The notes below the pieces were generated by a model. That model had not been told where the DNA came from. It was given only the letters and a program-made list of their open reading frames with translations, and did no database searches. The position numbers and the translations under genes were made by a program. From positions 7,598,501-7,662,500 of the forward strand of contig NZ_CP108494.1 of NCBI RefSeq assembly GCF_041435435.1: DNA of 64,000 nucleotides. The letters are read 5' to 3'. The first letter of the stretch is position 1. Every line of letters begins with the position of its first letter. Source of the DNA: Streptomyces sp. NBC_01241 (GTDB lineage Bacteria > Actinomycetota > Actinomycetes > Streptomycetales > Streptomycetaceae). This document shows positions 17,277 to 25,838 of this stretch, one piece after another.

Positions 17277-17360
17277 TTGACGTAAAAAAGTCACCGTCCT
17301 TACAGTTCCGGTCACTTGCCTGCCCGAGCACGTGCTTCGGCACCGGCCCGAGCACGTGCT
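17277..17360 (+). promoter_or_regulatory. Promoter and twin palindromic operator of the sulfatase operon
   Basis: Seen: TTGACG (17277-17282) and TACAGT (17301-17306), 18 bases apart, form a good vegetative promoter. Just downstream GCCCGAGCACGTGCT occurs twice, at 17322-17336 and 17346-17360; each copy contains the perfect palindrome AGCACGTGCT. The 24-base period is close to two helical turns, which suits cooperative binding. Inference: this is a roadblock operator, probably for the adjacent ROK regulator. Confidence 0.55.
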
Positions 17361-17412
17361 CAGGCACTCGGCAGCACCACCGTGAGCGACCCGTCGAAAG
17401 GGCGACCAGCCA

Positions 17413-18930
17413 GTGGCTCCGCGCAACGTCCTGTTCCTGATGACCGACCAGCACCGGGTCGACACCCTGGGCTGTTACGGCAACCCACTCGTCGACACCC
17501 CGGCCCTGGACGCCCTGGCGGCCGAGGGGACCCGGTTCGACCGCTTCTACACGCCGACCGCGATCTGCACCCCCGCCCGGGCCTCACTCGCCACCGGCCT
17601 CCACCCGTTCCGCCACGGCATGCTGAACAACCCCGAGCGCAACGGCGGCAGCAAGGACGAACTCTCCGACGAAAGCCCGATGCTCTGGCGCCAGTTGATG
17701 GACCGGGGCTACCAAGTCGGGCACGCCGGCAAATGGCACATCGGCCGCGAGCGCGGCCCCGAGTTCTACGGCCTGGACGGCGAACACCTGCCCGGCGCGC
17801 TCAACCCCGTACACCACCCCTCGTACGAGAAGTGGCTGGAGGACAATGGCTTCCCGCCCTTCGCCGTGCGCGAACCCGTCTTCGGCACCGCCGCCAACGG
17901 CACCGGACGCGGCCACCTCATCGCCGGCCGGCTCCAGCAGCCCGTCGAGGCCACCATCGAGGCGTTCCTCACCGACCGGACCCTCGCCCTGCTCGACCGC
18001 TACGCCGCCGACTGGAAGGCGAGCGGCACGCCCTTCATGCTGTCGTGCCACTGGTACGGCCCCCACCTGCCGTATCTGATCCCCGACCACTACTACGACC
18101 TGTACGACCCCGACGACGTGCCGCTGCCCGCCTCCATGGCCGAGACCTTCGCGGGCAAGCCCGATGTGCAGCGCCAGTACAGCGCGTACTGGTCCTCGGA
18201 CGACTTCGACGCCGCCGCCTGGCGCAAGCTCATCGCCGTCTACTGGGGCTACGTCACCATGATCGACCACCAGACCGGGCGGCTGACCGAGGCGCTCCGG
18301 GAGCACGGGCTCTGGGACGACACGGCGGTCTTCTTCACCGCCGACCACGGCGAGTTCACCGGCGCCCACCGGCTCAACGACAAGGGCCCGGCGATGTACG
18401 AGGACATCTACCGGATCCCCGCGATCGCCCGGGTCCCCGGCGCCCCCGCCCAGGTCAACGACGACTTCGCCAACCTCATCGACCTCAACCCGACCATCCT
18501 CGACCTGGCGGGCGCGCCGGCACCCGAACTCTGCGACGGCGAAAGCCTGTTGCCGCTGCTGAACGGCAAGAACCCCGGGACCGCCGATCACTCCGAGCCC
18601 TCCGTCGGAAACACCCGCGACGAGATCGTCGCCGAATTCCACGGCCACCACTTCCCCTACTCCCAGCGCATGCTCCGCGACCGGCGCCACAAGCTGGTGC
18701 ACAACCCGGAGAGCGTGCACGAGCTGTACGACCTGGAGACCGACCCGCACGAACTGCACAACGTGTACGAGGCACCCGCCTACGCGGACGTCCGGCGCGA
18801 CCTCACCGTGCGGCTCTACCGCGAGCTGCTGCGCCGCGGCGACCCGGCCTACACCTGGATGAGCTACATGGCGGACATCGGCTCGGACCGTGCGGCGGAC
18901 GTCGACGGAGTCGCGGAGGAAGTCGCATGA
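17413..18930 (+). CDS. Type I sulfatase
   Basis: An alkaline-phosphatase-superfamily hydrolase of 505 residues that removes sulfate from sulfate esters. Seen: metal ligands in LFLMTDQHR (Asp12, Gln13), the formylglycine signature CTPARASLATG with Cys52 and Arg56, HAGKWHIG, and FFTADHGEFTGAH. No signal peptide is present, so it acts in the cytoplasm on imported substrates. It heads an operon with a TauABC-like transporter and faces the formylglycine-generating enzyme needed to activate Cys52. The start is GTG 17413 with a purine-rich AAAGGG about 12 bases upstream. Confidence 0.9.
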   Translation: MAPRNVLFLMTDQHRVDTLGCYGNPLVDTPALDALAAEGTRFDRFYTPTAICTPARASLATGLHPFRHGMLNNPERNGGSKDELSDESPMLWRQLMDRGYQVGHAGKWHIGRERGPEFYGLDGEHLPGALNPVHHPSYEKWLEDNGFPPFAVREPVFGTAANGTGRGHLIAGRLQQPVEATIEAFLTDRTLALLDRYAADWKASGTPFMLSCHWYGPHLPYLIPDHYYDLYDPDDVPLPASMAETFAGKPDVQRQYSAYWSSDDFDAAAWRKLIAVYWGYVTMIDHQTGRLTEALREHGLWDDTAVFFTADHGEFTGAHRLNDKGPAMYEDIYRIPAIARVPGAPAQVNDDFANLIDLNPTILDLAGAPAPELCDGESLLPLLNGKNPGTADHSEPSVGNTRDEIVAEFHGHHFPYSQRMLRDRRHKLVHNPESVHELYDLETDPHELHNVYEAPAYADVRRDLTVRLYRELLRRGDPAYTWMSYMADIGSDRAADVDGVAEEVA

Positions 18931-19772
18931 AACAGAAACTGCTGCCCGGCCCCGCCCCGGCCGCGGCCACACCGGTGAAGACCCCGAAACCGGTGAAGTA
19001 CCCGAAGAAGAAGGCCCGCACCGCCGGCCGGCTCAGCTCCGTGCTGCTCGGCCTCGCCTCCGCCGCGCTCGGCCTGGCCGCCTGGTTCGTCCTCGCCAAC
19101 AGCGGCATCGACGGCTTCCCGGGACCCGTCGAAGTGGCCCGCCGGGCCATTACTCTCATCGGCGACGGCACGCTCTTCGCCGACGCGGGCGCCAGCCTGA
19201 AGCGCGTCCTCATCGGCTATGTCCTCGGCGTCGCCCTCGCGATCCCTGTCGGCTTCCTGATGGGCTGGTACCCGGTCGTCCGCCGGCTGATCGAACCCTG
19301 GCTGCAGTTCTTCCGCATGGTGCCGCCGCTCGCGATCATCCCGCTCGCCATCGTCCTCATGGGCATCGACGAGACCCCGAAGATCTTCGTTATCTTCCTG
19401 GCATCGTTCCTGTCGTCCGTCGTTTCCACCTTCCAGGGCGTCGTCGCGGTCGACGTCACCCTCGTCAACGCGGCCAGGGTGCTCGGCGCCCGCGACCCAC
19501 AGGTCTTCCTCGGCGTCGTCGTTCCCGCGTCCACGCCGTTCATCCTGGTCGGCATGCGGATCGGCCTCGGCGCCTCCTGGGCGACCGTCGTCGCGGCCGA
19601 ACTCATCGCGGCCCAGGGCGGACTGGGCTTCCGCATGCAGCAGGCCCAGCTCTACTACGACCTGCCCACCATCTTCGTCCAGCTCATCGCCATCGGAACG
19701 ATCGGCCTCGTCATGGACCGGCTGCTGCTCCTCGCCGAGCGCCGGCTCACCCACTGGCAGGAACGGCGGTAA
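18927..19772 (+). CDS. ABC transporter permease, TauC/SsuC type
   Basis: A protein of 281 residues with a basic, Pro-rich N-terminal tail (1-33) and about six membrane segments, including AWFVLANSG, VLGVALAIPVGFLMGW and the BPD loop VNAARVLGARDPQVFLGVVVPAS. Known: this family forms the channel for sulfonates, sulfate esters, nitrate or thiamine precursors. ATG 18927 overlaps the sulfatase stop (ATGA) with GGAGGA just upstream, so it is coupled to the sulfatase. This supports an organosulfate substrate. Confidence 0.88.
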   Translation: MKQKLLPGPAPAAATPVKTPKPVKYPKKKARTAGRLSSVLLGLASAALGLAAWFVLANSGIDGFPGPVEVARRAITLIGDGTLFADAGASLKRVLIGYVLGVALAIPVGFLMGWYPVVRRLIEPWLQFFRMVPPLAIIPLAIVLMGIDETPKIFVIFLASFLSSVVSTFQGVVAVDVTLVNAARVLGARDPQVFLGVVVPASTPFILVGMRIGLGASWATVVAAELIAAQGGLGFRMQQAQLYYDLPTIFVQLIAIGTIGLVMDRLLLLAERRLTHWQERR

Positions 19773-19774
19773 CC

Positions 19775-20557
19775 ATGCCCACCATCAACTTCCATGACGT
19801 ATCAAGGGGCTTCACCGTCAAGGACGGAGAGTTCCTGGCCCTGGACCGGGTCGGACTCGACATCGAGGACGGCGAGTTCGTCACCGTCGTCGGCCCGTCC
19901 GGCTGCGGCAAGAGCACCCTGATGAACATCGCGGCCGGCCTCCTGGACGCGACCGACGGCGACGTCACCGTCGACGGAGTCCCCGTCCGCGGACCCGCCC
20001 CCGAACGCGGCGTCATCTTCCAGCAGTACGCGCTCTTCCCCTGGATGACCGTCACCGCCAACGTCGAGTACGGACTGAAGGTCGCCGGAGTCGGCAAGGC
20101 CGAACGCCGCCGCCGCGCCCGCGAGGTCATCGAACTCGTCGGCCTCACCGACTTCGCCGACGCCCTGCCCAAGACACTCTCCGGCGGCATGAAGCAGCGC
20201 TGCGCCATCGCCCGCGCCTACGCCGTCGACCCGAAGGTCCTCCTCATGGACGAACCCTTCGGCGCCCTCGACTCACTGACCCGGGTCCGGATGCAGGAAT
20301 CCCTGCTCGACACCTGGAGCCGCGACCGGCGCACCGTCATGTTCATCACCCACGACGTCGACGAGGCGGTCTTCCTCGCCAACCGGGTCGTCGTGATGGC
20401 CGCCCGTCCGGGCCGCATCCACACGATCATCCCCGTCACGCTGCCCTACCCGCGCACCGAGGAACACCGCCTCTCGCCCGAGTTCGCCGAGCTGCGCGCC
20501 CGGGTCTGGCATGCCGTCCACCATCAGCCCGCTCCCCTCGAAGGAACAGCGTCGTGA
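19775..20557 (+). CDS. ABC transporter ATP-binding protein, TauB/SsuB type
   Basis: An ATPase of 260 residues. Seen: Walker A GPSGCGKST (40-48), the Q-loop in IFQQYALFPW, signature LSGGMKQR, Walker B VLLMDEPFGALD and the switch histidine in FITHDVDEAVFLA. The HDVDEAVFLA segment is typical of nitrate/sulfonate/taurine importers. It lies three bases after the permease stop and overlaps the solute-binding protein gene by four bases (GTGA). Confidence 0.9.
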   Translation: MPTINFHDVSRGFTVKDGEFLALDRVGLDIEDGEFVTVVGPSGCGKSTLMNIAAGLLDATDGDVTVDGVPVRGPAPERGVIFQQYALFPWMTVTANVEYGLKVAGVGKAERRRRAREVIELVGLTDFADALPKTLSGGMKQRCAIARAYAVDPKVLLMDEPFGALDSLTRVRMQESLLDTWSRDRRTVMFITHDVDEAVFLANRVVVMAARPGRIHTIIPVTLPYPRTEEHRLSPEFAELRARVWHAVHHQPAPLEGTAS

Positions 20558-21585
20558 AGAAAACCCGGGTCATCGGCCGTCGCACGGCGGGCCTCCTCCT
20601 CGCCCTCGCCCTCGTCCCCGCCACCACCGGATGCGGCGGCGACTCGTCCGCCGGCTCCTCGGGCGGTGACAGCCACAGGGTTCGCTTCGGCTACATCGCC
20701 GACTACAGCGGCTCGGCGGCGCTCGCCGTCGCCCAGAAGCAGGGCCTGTGGAAGAAGGCGGGCATCACCCCCGAGCTGAAGGTCTTCACCAACGGCCCGC
20801 TCCAGGTCCAGGCACTCGGCTCCGGCAACCTGGACTTCGGCTACCTCGGCCCCGGCGCGCTCTGGCTCCCCGCCTCCGGCCGCGCCTCGATCGTCTCCGT
20901 CAACATGCTGGGCCTCGCCGACCGGGTCATCGCCCGGCCGGGCTCCGGCATCGACAAGCCCGCCGACCTCAAAGGCAAGAAGATCGCCGTCGCCGAAGGC
21001 ACTTCCGGCGACATGATCCTCAACCTGGCGCTGCGCGAGGCCGGACTGAAGCAGAGCGACGTCACCAAGTTCGCCATGGACGCCTCGACCGTCGTCACGG
21101 CCTTCTCGTCCGGCCAGGTGGACGCGGCCGCCACCTGGTACCCGCTGATCGACACGATGAAGAAGAAGGTCCCCGATCTCAAGGAGATCAGCCGGACCCA
21201 GGACTACTACCCCAAGCTGACCTTCCCGAATGTCTTCGTCACCCAGCCGAAGCTGGCCTCCGGAAACCCGGAACTCGTCAAGAAGGTGACCGGGGTCCTC
21301 AAGGAGGCCGGTGACTGGATCGCGGCACACCCGGAGGAGTCGGAGACCGTCGCCGCCGACTTCCTCAAGCTGCCCACCGGTCAGCTCAAGGGGTCCACGA
21401 AGTACGTGAAGATCCTCCCGTCCGCCGAGCTGACGAAGCTCAGCCAGGACGGCACGGTCGACGGCTGGTTCGACGAACTCGCCGATGTCTTCGTCCAGAT
21501 GAAGAAGCTGCCCGAGGCAGGCAAGGCCAAGGACTACTACCTCGGAGACCTGTACGCCGAAGCCGGAAAGGCGGACCACACATGA
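20554..21585 (+). CDS. ABC transporter solute-binding lipoprotein, TauA/SsuA type
   Basis: A lipoprotein of 343 residues. The signal peptide ends in a lipobox with Cys27 (ATTGC); the mature part has the NMT1/SsuA-like fold: VRFGYIADYSGSAALAVAQ, LQALGSGNLDFGYLG-like segment, and DKPADLKGKKIAVAEGTSGD. It captures the substrate outside the cell for the permease above. Gene order sulfatase-permease-ATPase-binding protein, all overlapping or abutting, suggests an imported sulfate ester or sulfonate. GTG 20554. Confidence 0.88.
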   Translation: MKKTRVIGRRTAGLLLALALVPATTGCGGDSSAGSSGGDSHRVRFGYIADYSGSAALAVAQKQGLWKKAGITPELKVFTNGPLQVQALGSGNLDFGYLGPGALWLPASGRASIVSVNMLGLADRVIARPGSGIDKPADLKGKKIAVAEGTSGDMILNLALREAGLKQSDVTKFAMDASTVVTAFSSGQVDAAATWYPLIDTMKKKVPDLKEISRTQDYYPKLTFPNVFVTQPKLASGNPELVKKVTGVLKEAGDWIAAHPEESETVAADFLKLPTGQLKGSTKYVKILPSAELTKLSQDGTVDGWFDELADVFVQMKKLPEAGKAKDYYLGDLYAEAGKADHT

Positions 21586-23882
21586 ACGACATGAGCGCCA
21601 CGGACGACCCGAACACATCCCATGACCTGAGCACCATGAGCGCGATGAGACGGCGGGGATTCCTCGCCGGAGCCGCCGGCCTCGCCGGCGCGGCCGTACT
21701 GCCCTGGACCGCCGCCACCGAGGCCGCGGCGGCCGGACCGGCGTCCGCCACCGCCATCCCCCTCCGTGTCGTCACGGGCGGACGCGCACGGGCCACGGTC
21801 CTGTGGTGGGGAGAGGGCAGCGCGCGGTTCGCCGCCACCGAACTGCGGGACTACGTCCAGCGGATCACCGGTGTCCGTCTGCCGCTGCGCGCCGCGCACC
21901 ACGCCCCCGGCACCACCGTCCCCGAAGGCATCACCGGCCTGGTGAGCCTCGCCCCGGGCACCGGCCGGGAGACCACGATCCCCGCGAGCCGGCTCGCGGA
22001 CGCGGGCCGGGAACTCTCCGGCGCCCCCGAGGACTCCTTCACCCTGCTCGGCGACAACACCCACCTGCTGCTGACCGGGCTCGGCGACCGGGCCCCGCTC
22101 TACGCCGTCTACGCGCTCCTGGAACGGCTCGGCGTACGGTTCTTCGCCCCGTCCTTCCCCGCGTACGAGGGCCACGGCGAGCAGATCCCGCACACCCCGG
22201 CCCTCACCCTTCCGCCCGTGCGCCGCACCGACAGGCCCGACTGGCAGATGCGCCGGCAGTACGCCGAGGAGGGCTTCAGCCACACGGAAGCCAGCCTGCC
22301 GCCGCTGCTCGACTGGATGGCGAAGAACCGGCTCAACACCTTCGTCTACCCGACGGACTACCTGGGCCTCGGCGTCACCACGTACGACGGAGTGCGCACC
22401 GTCCTCACCCGCGAGGCCACCAAGCGCGGCATCCGCATCGAGACCGGCGGCCACGGCTACGACAGCTTCCTGCCGAAGGCCGACTACCCGCAGTACTACG
22501 AGTCCGGCGGGCCGCTCTTCGACATCTACAACCCCGAGGCGCTCGACGCCTACATCGACCGCGTCGTCACCTTCCTGCGGGACCGTCCCGAGATCACCGT
22601 CTTCGACTGCTGGCCCCCGGACGTCGGCGCGTTCCAGAAACCGATCCTCGACCGGTACGGCAAACCCGCCAACGCGGAATCGGTGGTCGTCAACAAGCTC
22701 GTCCAGGTGCTGCGGGAGGAGCTGCCCGGCGTCCGGGTCGAACGGATCGCGTACGCGTCCACCGTCCGGCCGCCCGATCCGGAGTACGCATGCGACCCCG
22801 AGGTCATCGTCGACTTCGCCCCGTACTCCCGTAACTACGACGGGAATCTCGGCGACCCCGCGGTGAAGGCCAACACCGGGCTCGCCGACGCGTTGCGCGC
22901 CTGGCGGGCCGGATTCCGCGGTTCGCTGGTGATGTACGAGTACTACCGGCGCTACCGCTGGCGCAGCCTGCCGGTGCGTCCGCTCGCCACCATCGCGGGC
23001 GACGTCGCTTTCGAGTCCCGGCTCGGTCTCAACGGCATGGGCATGTACAGCGAACCGGGCGACTGGATCACGTACGAACCCGTCCAGAGCCTCGTTGCCG
23101 CGCTGGCCTGGGACAACAGCCTGGACGCCGACGCGTATCTCGACGGCTACCTCCTGGCACGCTTCGGCGAGGAGGCCTTCACCGCCGTACGCCGCTACTA
23201 CGACCTGACCGGCCTCGACCCGGACACCCACGCGGTCACCCGGCTCACCGACAACTACGGCCAGGCCCGCAACGCGCTCCAGGAAGCCACCGGTCAGGCG
23301 AAGGGAGCCGCCGCCCGCACGGTGCTGGACCGGCTGACCCGCAACATCGACATCGCGCTGGCCGACATGCGCATCGGTCTGGCACCGGCGAACAGTGCCG
23401 AACTCGACGCGGCCCGCCGGGAGTACCGGGCGCTCGTGCACCGCAACCGGTTCAACGGCGTCTGCCTGCCCAACATGCAGGCCTGGTGGCGCTGGAACGG
23501 TCCGGCCGGGCAGTCGCCGTACGACGACGCCAGGATCCGCCAGGACGTCGTCGACAGCTATGCGAGTCCCGCCGCCGGATTCGGCGACCCGGGATTCCTC
23601 GCGCTGGTACGGGACGGTGATGCCGCGGCGCTCGATGTCGAGGCACAGGACGTCGACTTCACCGGTCACACCGTCCACTGGGCGGCGACCGCGCCCGAGG
23701 GCGTGGTGCTGGAACCGGCGAGCGGCACGCTGAAGGTGCACGGAACCCGGGGCGCGGCCGCCAGGGTGACGGTGCGCGCCACCGCCCGGGCGGCGACCGG
23801 TGCGCAGCGGATCACGCTGGACTTCCGGCTGCCGGACGGGACCGCGCTGGTCCCCGCGCAGGTGGAGGTCGCCGTGTCATGA
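21582..23882 (+). CDS. Tat-exported DUF4838-type protein, probable glycan-active
   Basis: A protein of 766 residues with a twin-arginine signal (RRRGFLAGAAGLAGAAVLP, about 23-42), an N-terminal glycosidase-like alpha/beta domain, a central domain resembling DUF4838 (RYYDLTGLD near 545, KNRLNTFVYPTDY near 248), and a C-terminal beta-sandwich (about 680-766; VTVRATARAATGAQRITLD). DUF4838 proteins are often found with sulfatases and glycan-uptake systems. Inference: it processes or binds a sulfated glycan outside the cell. It is translationally coupled to the binding protein (ATGA overlap) and is the last gene of the operon. Confidence 0.7.
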   Translation: MNDMSATDDPNTSHDLSTMSAMRRRGFLAGAAGLAGAAVLPWTAATEAAAAGPASATAIPLRVVTGGRARATVLWWGEGSARFAATELRDYVQRITGVRLPLRAAHHAPGTTVPEGITGLVSLAPGTGRETTIPASRLADAGRELSGAPEDSFTLLGDNTHLLLTGLGDRAPLYAVYALLERLGVRFFAPSFPAYEGHGEQIPHTPALTLPPVRRTDRPDWQMRRQYAEEGFSHTEASLPPLLDWMAKNRLNTFVYPTDYLGLGVTTYDGVRTVLTREATKRGIRIETGGHGYDSFLPKADYPQYYESGGPLFDIYNPEALDAYIDRVVTFLRDRPEITVFDCWPPDVGAFQKPILDRYGKPANAESVVVNKLVQVLREELPGVRVERIAYASTVRPPDPEYACDPEVIVDFAPYSRNYDGNLGDPAVKANTGLADALRAWRAGFRGSLVMYEYYRRYRWRSLPVRPLATIAGDVAFESRLGLNGMGMYSEPGDWITYEPVQSLVAALAWDNSLDADAYLDGYLLARFGEEAFTAVRRYYDLTGLDPDTHAVTRLTDNYGQARNALQEATGQAKGAAARTVLDRLTRNIDIALADMRIGLAPANSAELDAARREYRALVHRNRFNGVCLPNMQAWWRWNGPAGQSPYDDARIRQDVVDSYASPAAGFGDPGFLALVRDGDAAALDVEAQDVDFTGHTVHWAATAPEGVVLEPASGTLKVHGTRGAAARVTVRATARAATGAQRITLDFRLPDGTALVPAQVEVAVS

Positions 23883-23952
23883 CCGGTGCGGCGGCGCCAT
23901 CTCTGCATCCGTGTGGTGGTGCGTCGTCATCAGCTTCAGCGGATTCTCGCGA

Positions 23953-23990
23953 GGAACCCCGGGGCTTCAGTCCCGGGAGGAATCGCGTCC
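23953..23990 (+). other. Left-end hairpin of the tnpB element
   Basis: GAGGAACCCCGGGG, then CTTCAG, then TCCCGGGAGGAATC forms a seven-pair stem with one G-U pair and GAGGAA/AGGAAT flanks. From memory, similar GAGGAAcc-hairpin-GGGAGGA sequences are common at ends of actinobacterial IS605-type elements, usually the right end. Here it is upstream of tnpB; it may be a left-end hairpin or a relic of a second element. Confidence 0.4.
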
Positions 23991-24174
23991 TTGGCGGGTG
24001 GCGGAGCGCCGCAGCGTCGCGCCTGCGGGCGCGGAGTGTCCGCATAGCCGGCCGGCAGAGCCGGGCAAGGCGGTGGGCGCCGGAGGCGAACGTGTGGACT
24101 ATGGGTCGCCGGTTCGGGCGGAAGGTGTACGGGCCCGGCTGGTTCGTGCGATTGGCGCACTAGGGTCCGTGGTT

Positions 24175-25347
24175 GTGAAGCTGGTGGTGCGGGTCAAGCT
24201 GCTGCCGACGCCCGCGCAGGCGTCGGTGCTTGAGGCGACCCTGACTGCCTGCAACGAGGCCGCGACCTGGGCCGCGCAGGTGGCGTTCGACGAGGGTGTC
24301 TGCAAGAACCTGCCGCTGCGCAGGCTGACGTACCGGGAGATCAAGGCCCGGTGGGGTCTTGGGGCGCAGGCCGCCCAGCATGCGATCAAGAAGACCTGCG
24401 ATGCCTACACCACCCTGGCGGCGAAGCTCCGTAACGGCCGTTACGGCAGGCCCTGCTCGAAGCGTCATTCCCGGGCTTCGGGCAAGCCGGTCGTCTTCCG
24501 GGCCCAGGCGGCCCAGCCGTACGACGACCGGATGCTGTCCTGGCAGCACGAGGCGCGTACGGTGTCGATCTGGACCACCGGCGGGCGTATGAAGAACGTG
24601 GCCTTCACCGGAATGGCAGACCAGTTGGAGGTCCTGGCCCGGCACCGGCAGGGCGAGTCCGACCTGCTGTGTGAGGGCGGGCAGTGGTATCTGCTCGCGA
24701 CCTGCGAGATCCCCGAGGCCGAACCGAACGCGCACCCGGTCTCCTTCATCGGGGTGGATCTCGGGATCGTGAACATCGCCGCCACGAGTGACGGTGCCAA
24801 GTACTCCGGGCGCCGGATCAACCGCAGGCGGGCCAAGGACCGGGCTCTGCGTTCCAAGCTGCAGAAGAAGGGCACGAAGTCCGCGAAGCGGCGGGCGAAG
24901 AAGTGCACGGGTCGCGAGGCCCGCCGCAACAAGGACATCAACCACAAAATTGCGAAGCGGATCGTGGCGGAGGCTGCACGCACCGGTCGCGGGATCGCCC
25001 TGGAGGACCTGGGCGGTATCCGGGAGCGGGTCCGGCTGAGAAAGCCCCAACGCACCACGCTCCACTCCTGGCCGTTCGCCCAGCTCGGCGCGTTCATCGG
25101 CTACAAGGCCCGGCGGGCCGGGGTGCCGGTGGTGTATGTCGATGCGGCGTACACCAGCCAGGAATGCTCGCAGTGTCATCACGTCGAACGCGGCAACCGG
25201 CCTTCCCAGGCCGTGTTTGCCTGCCGGTCCTGTGGCTTCGTTGAGCACGCGGACCACAACTCGTCCCACAACATCGCCCACCGAGGGTGGTACGTGTGGG
25301 TCTGCGGGGTCGAGTCAACGGCCCCTGCCCTCACGCTGATCGCGTGA
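24175..25347 (+). CDS. tnpB: TnpB RNA-guided nuclease, all catalytic residues present
   Basis: A protein of 390 residues. Seen: RuvC Asp195 in FIGVDLGIVN, Glu277 in ALEDLGG, a zinc ribbon CSQC...CRSC (Cys331, 334, 350, 353), and the third RuvC acid Asp360 in HADHNSSHNIAHRG. TnpB proteins use an RNA made from the element's right end to cut DNA and help the element persist. All acids and cysteines are intact, so this copy looks functional. GTG 24175 gives the usual VKLVV N-terminus; an in-frame GTG at 24169 is two codons longer. Confidence 0.88.
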   Translation: MKLVVRVKLLPTPAQASVLEATLTACNEAATWAAQVAFDEGVCKNLPLRRLTYREIKARWGLGAQAAQHAIKKTCDAYTTLAAKLRNGRYGRPCSKRHSRASGKPVVFRAQAAQPYDDRMLSWQHEARTVSIWTTGGRMKNVAFTGMADQLEVLARHRQGESDLLCEGGQWYLLATCEIPEAEPNAHPVSFIGVDLGIVNIAATSDGAKYSGRRINRRRAKDRALRSKLQKKGTKSAKRRAKKCTGREARRNKDINHKIAKRIVAEAARTGRGIALEDLGGIRERVRLRKPQRTTLHSWPFAQLGAFIGYKARRAGVPVVYVDAAYTSQECSQCHHVERGNRPSQAVFACRSCGFVEHADHNSSHNIAHRGWYVWVCGVESTAPALTLIA

Positions 25348-25398
25348 GAGCTGGACGCAGCCGGACCCATCGAAGCCATCGATGACCCGAGCAGCAAA

Positions 25399-25418
25399 CC
25401 CTGGACTCCGGTCCCGGG
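25399..25418 (+). ncRNA. Right-end hairpin, candidate omega-RNA 3' scaffold
   Basis: Arms CCCTGGAC (25399-25406) and GTCCCGGG (25411-25418) pair with one mismatch around a TCCG loop, 52 bases after the tnpB stop and eight bases before the inferred element end. In TnpB systems the guide RNA ends at this boundary and its guide is the adjacent host DNA; here that would start near 25427 in the DUF305 relic. Inferred, not directly visible. Confidence 0.35.
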
Positions 25419-25511
25419 TCGTTGACGTACCTCACCTCGGCGTCCTTGCCCTTCGCCGTCCACAGCGCGTCCAGCTCGGTGTCGGTCGCCATGCCCGGTA
25501 TCAGCGAATCG

Positions 25512-25736
25512 TCACCCCGGGGCGTCGGCCACCACGGTCCGTACGGCCACGGGGTGCGCGGGTGTCAGGGTCCGGTCGACGGCCGCGGTGTGGGTGCTCC
25601 GGTGGTGCGCGGCCGAACCCGGGAACGCGATCGAACAGCACGAGACCATGGCGAGCAGGACGAACAGCAGGCCGAGAACGGCCGAGGCGTGGGCGCCCTG
25701 CCGTCGTCGGTGCGTCCGATCGCTCAGCGTGTTCAT
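25512..25736 (-). CDS. Small exported or membrane hypothetical protein
   Basis: A protein of 74 residues with a basic N-terminus (DRTHRRRQ), a hydrophobic segment (ASAVLGLLFVLLAMVSCCSIAF) that could be a signal or anchor, and a short His/Thr/Val-rich tail. I do not recognise it. No clear ribosome site is seen; an ATG three codons upstream (25745) is an alternative start. It abuts the DUF305 relic in another frame, so it may itself be part of decayed sequence. Confidence 0.4.
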   Translation of the reverse strand: MNTLSDRTHRRRQGAHASAVLGLLFVLLAMVSCCSIAFPGSAAHHRSTHTAAVDRTLTPAHPVAVRTVVADAPG

Positions 25737-25838
25737 CGCCGCCATCGTACGTGGTGTGTGAAGTTTCAACGAGGGTTGGGAGCCACGGATGTGCGGAACG
25801 GGGCCTCCGTTGTCGGAGCCGCAAGATAGTGTGCCCCG

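Larger units (their letters stand above)
23940..25426 (+). mobile_element. IS605/IS1341-type insertion carrying tnpB only
   Basis: The limits are inferred from the break in the DUF305 frame: flanking host sequence ends at about 23939 and resumes at about 25427, with no target duplication visible. Inside lie a hairpin near the left end (about 23953-23980), an intact tnpB and a hairpin at the right end (25399-25418). No tnpA transposase is present, so movement would need a TnpA in trans. Lack of target duplication and terminal subterminal hairpins fit single-strand IS605-type transposition. Confidence 0.6.
23877..25516 (-). pseudogene. DUF305 gene interrupted by a tnpB element and lacking its N-terminus
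   Basis: On the minus strand 25516-25427 reads GDDSLIPGMATDTELDALWT and ends ...GKDAEVRY. On the other side of the tnpB element, 23942-23877 reads LKLMTTHHHTDAEMA and then a stop. In intact DUF305 proteins these are consecutive (GKDAEV-(F/Y)LKLM-THH-). So one gene was split between 23940 and 25426. The part before GDDSL is also absent: an unrelated small frame lies there. The last relic codons overlap the stop of the DUF4838 gene. Confidence 0.65.

Noticed and set aside
17316..18900. Open frame in a different phase across the sulfatase gene that joins the permease frame
   Set aside because: The sulfatase frame has all catalytic motifs; the permease starts at 18927 with its own ribosome site, so the joint frame is an artefact.
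21537..23741. 734-codon open frame on the minus strand
   Set aside because: Antisense to the Tat-exported DUF4838 gene, which has a signal peptide and coupled start; the frame is a GC-bias shadow.
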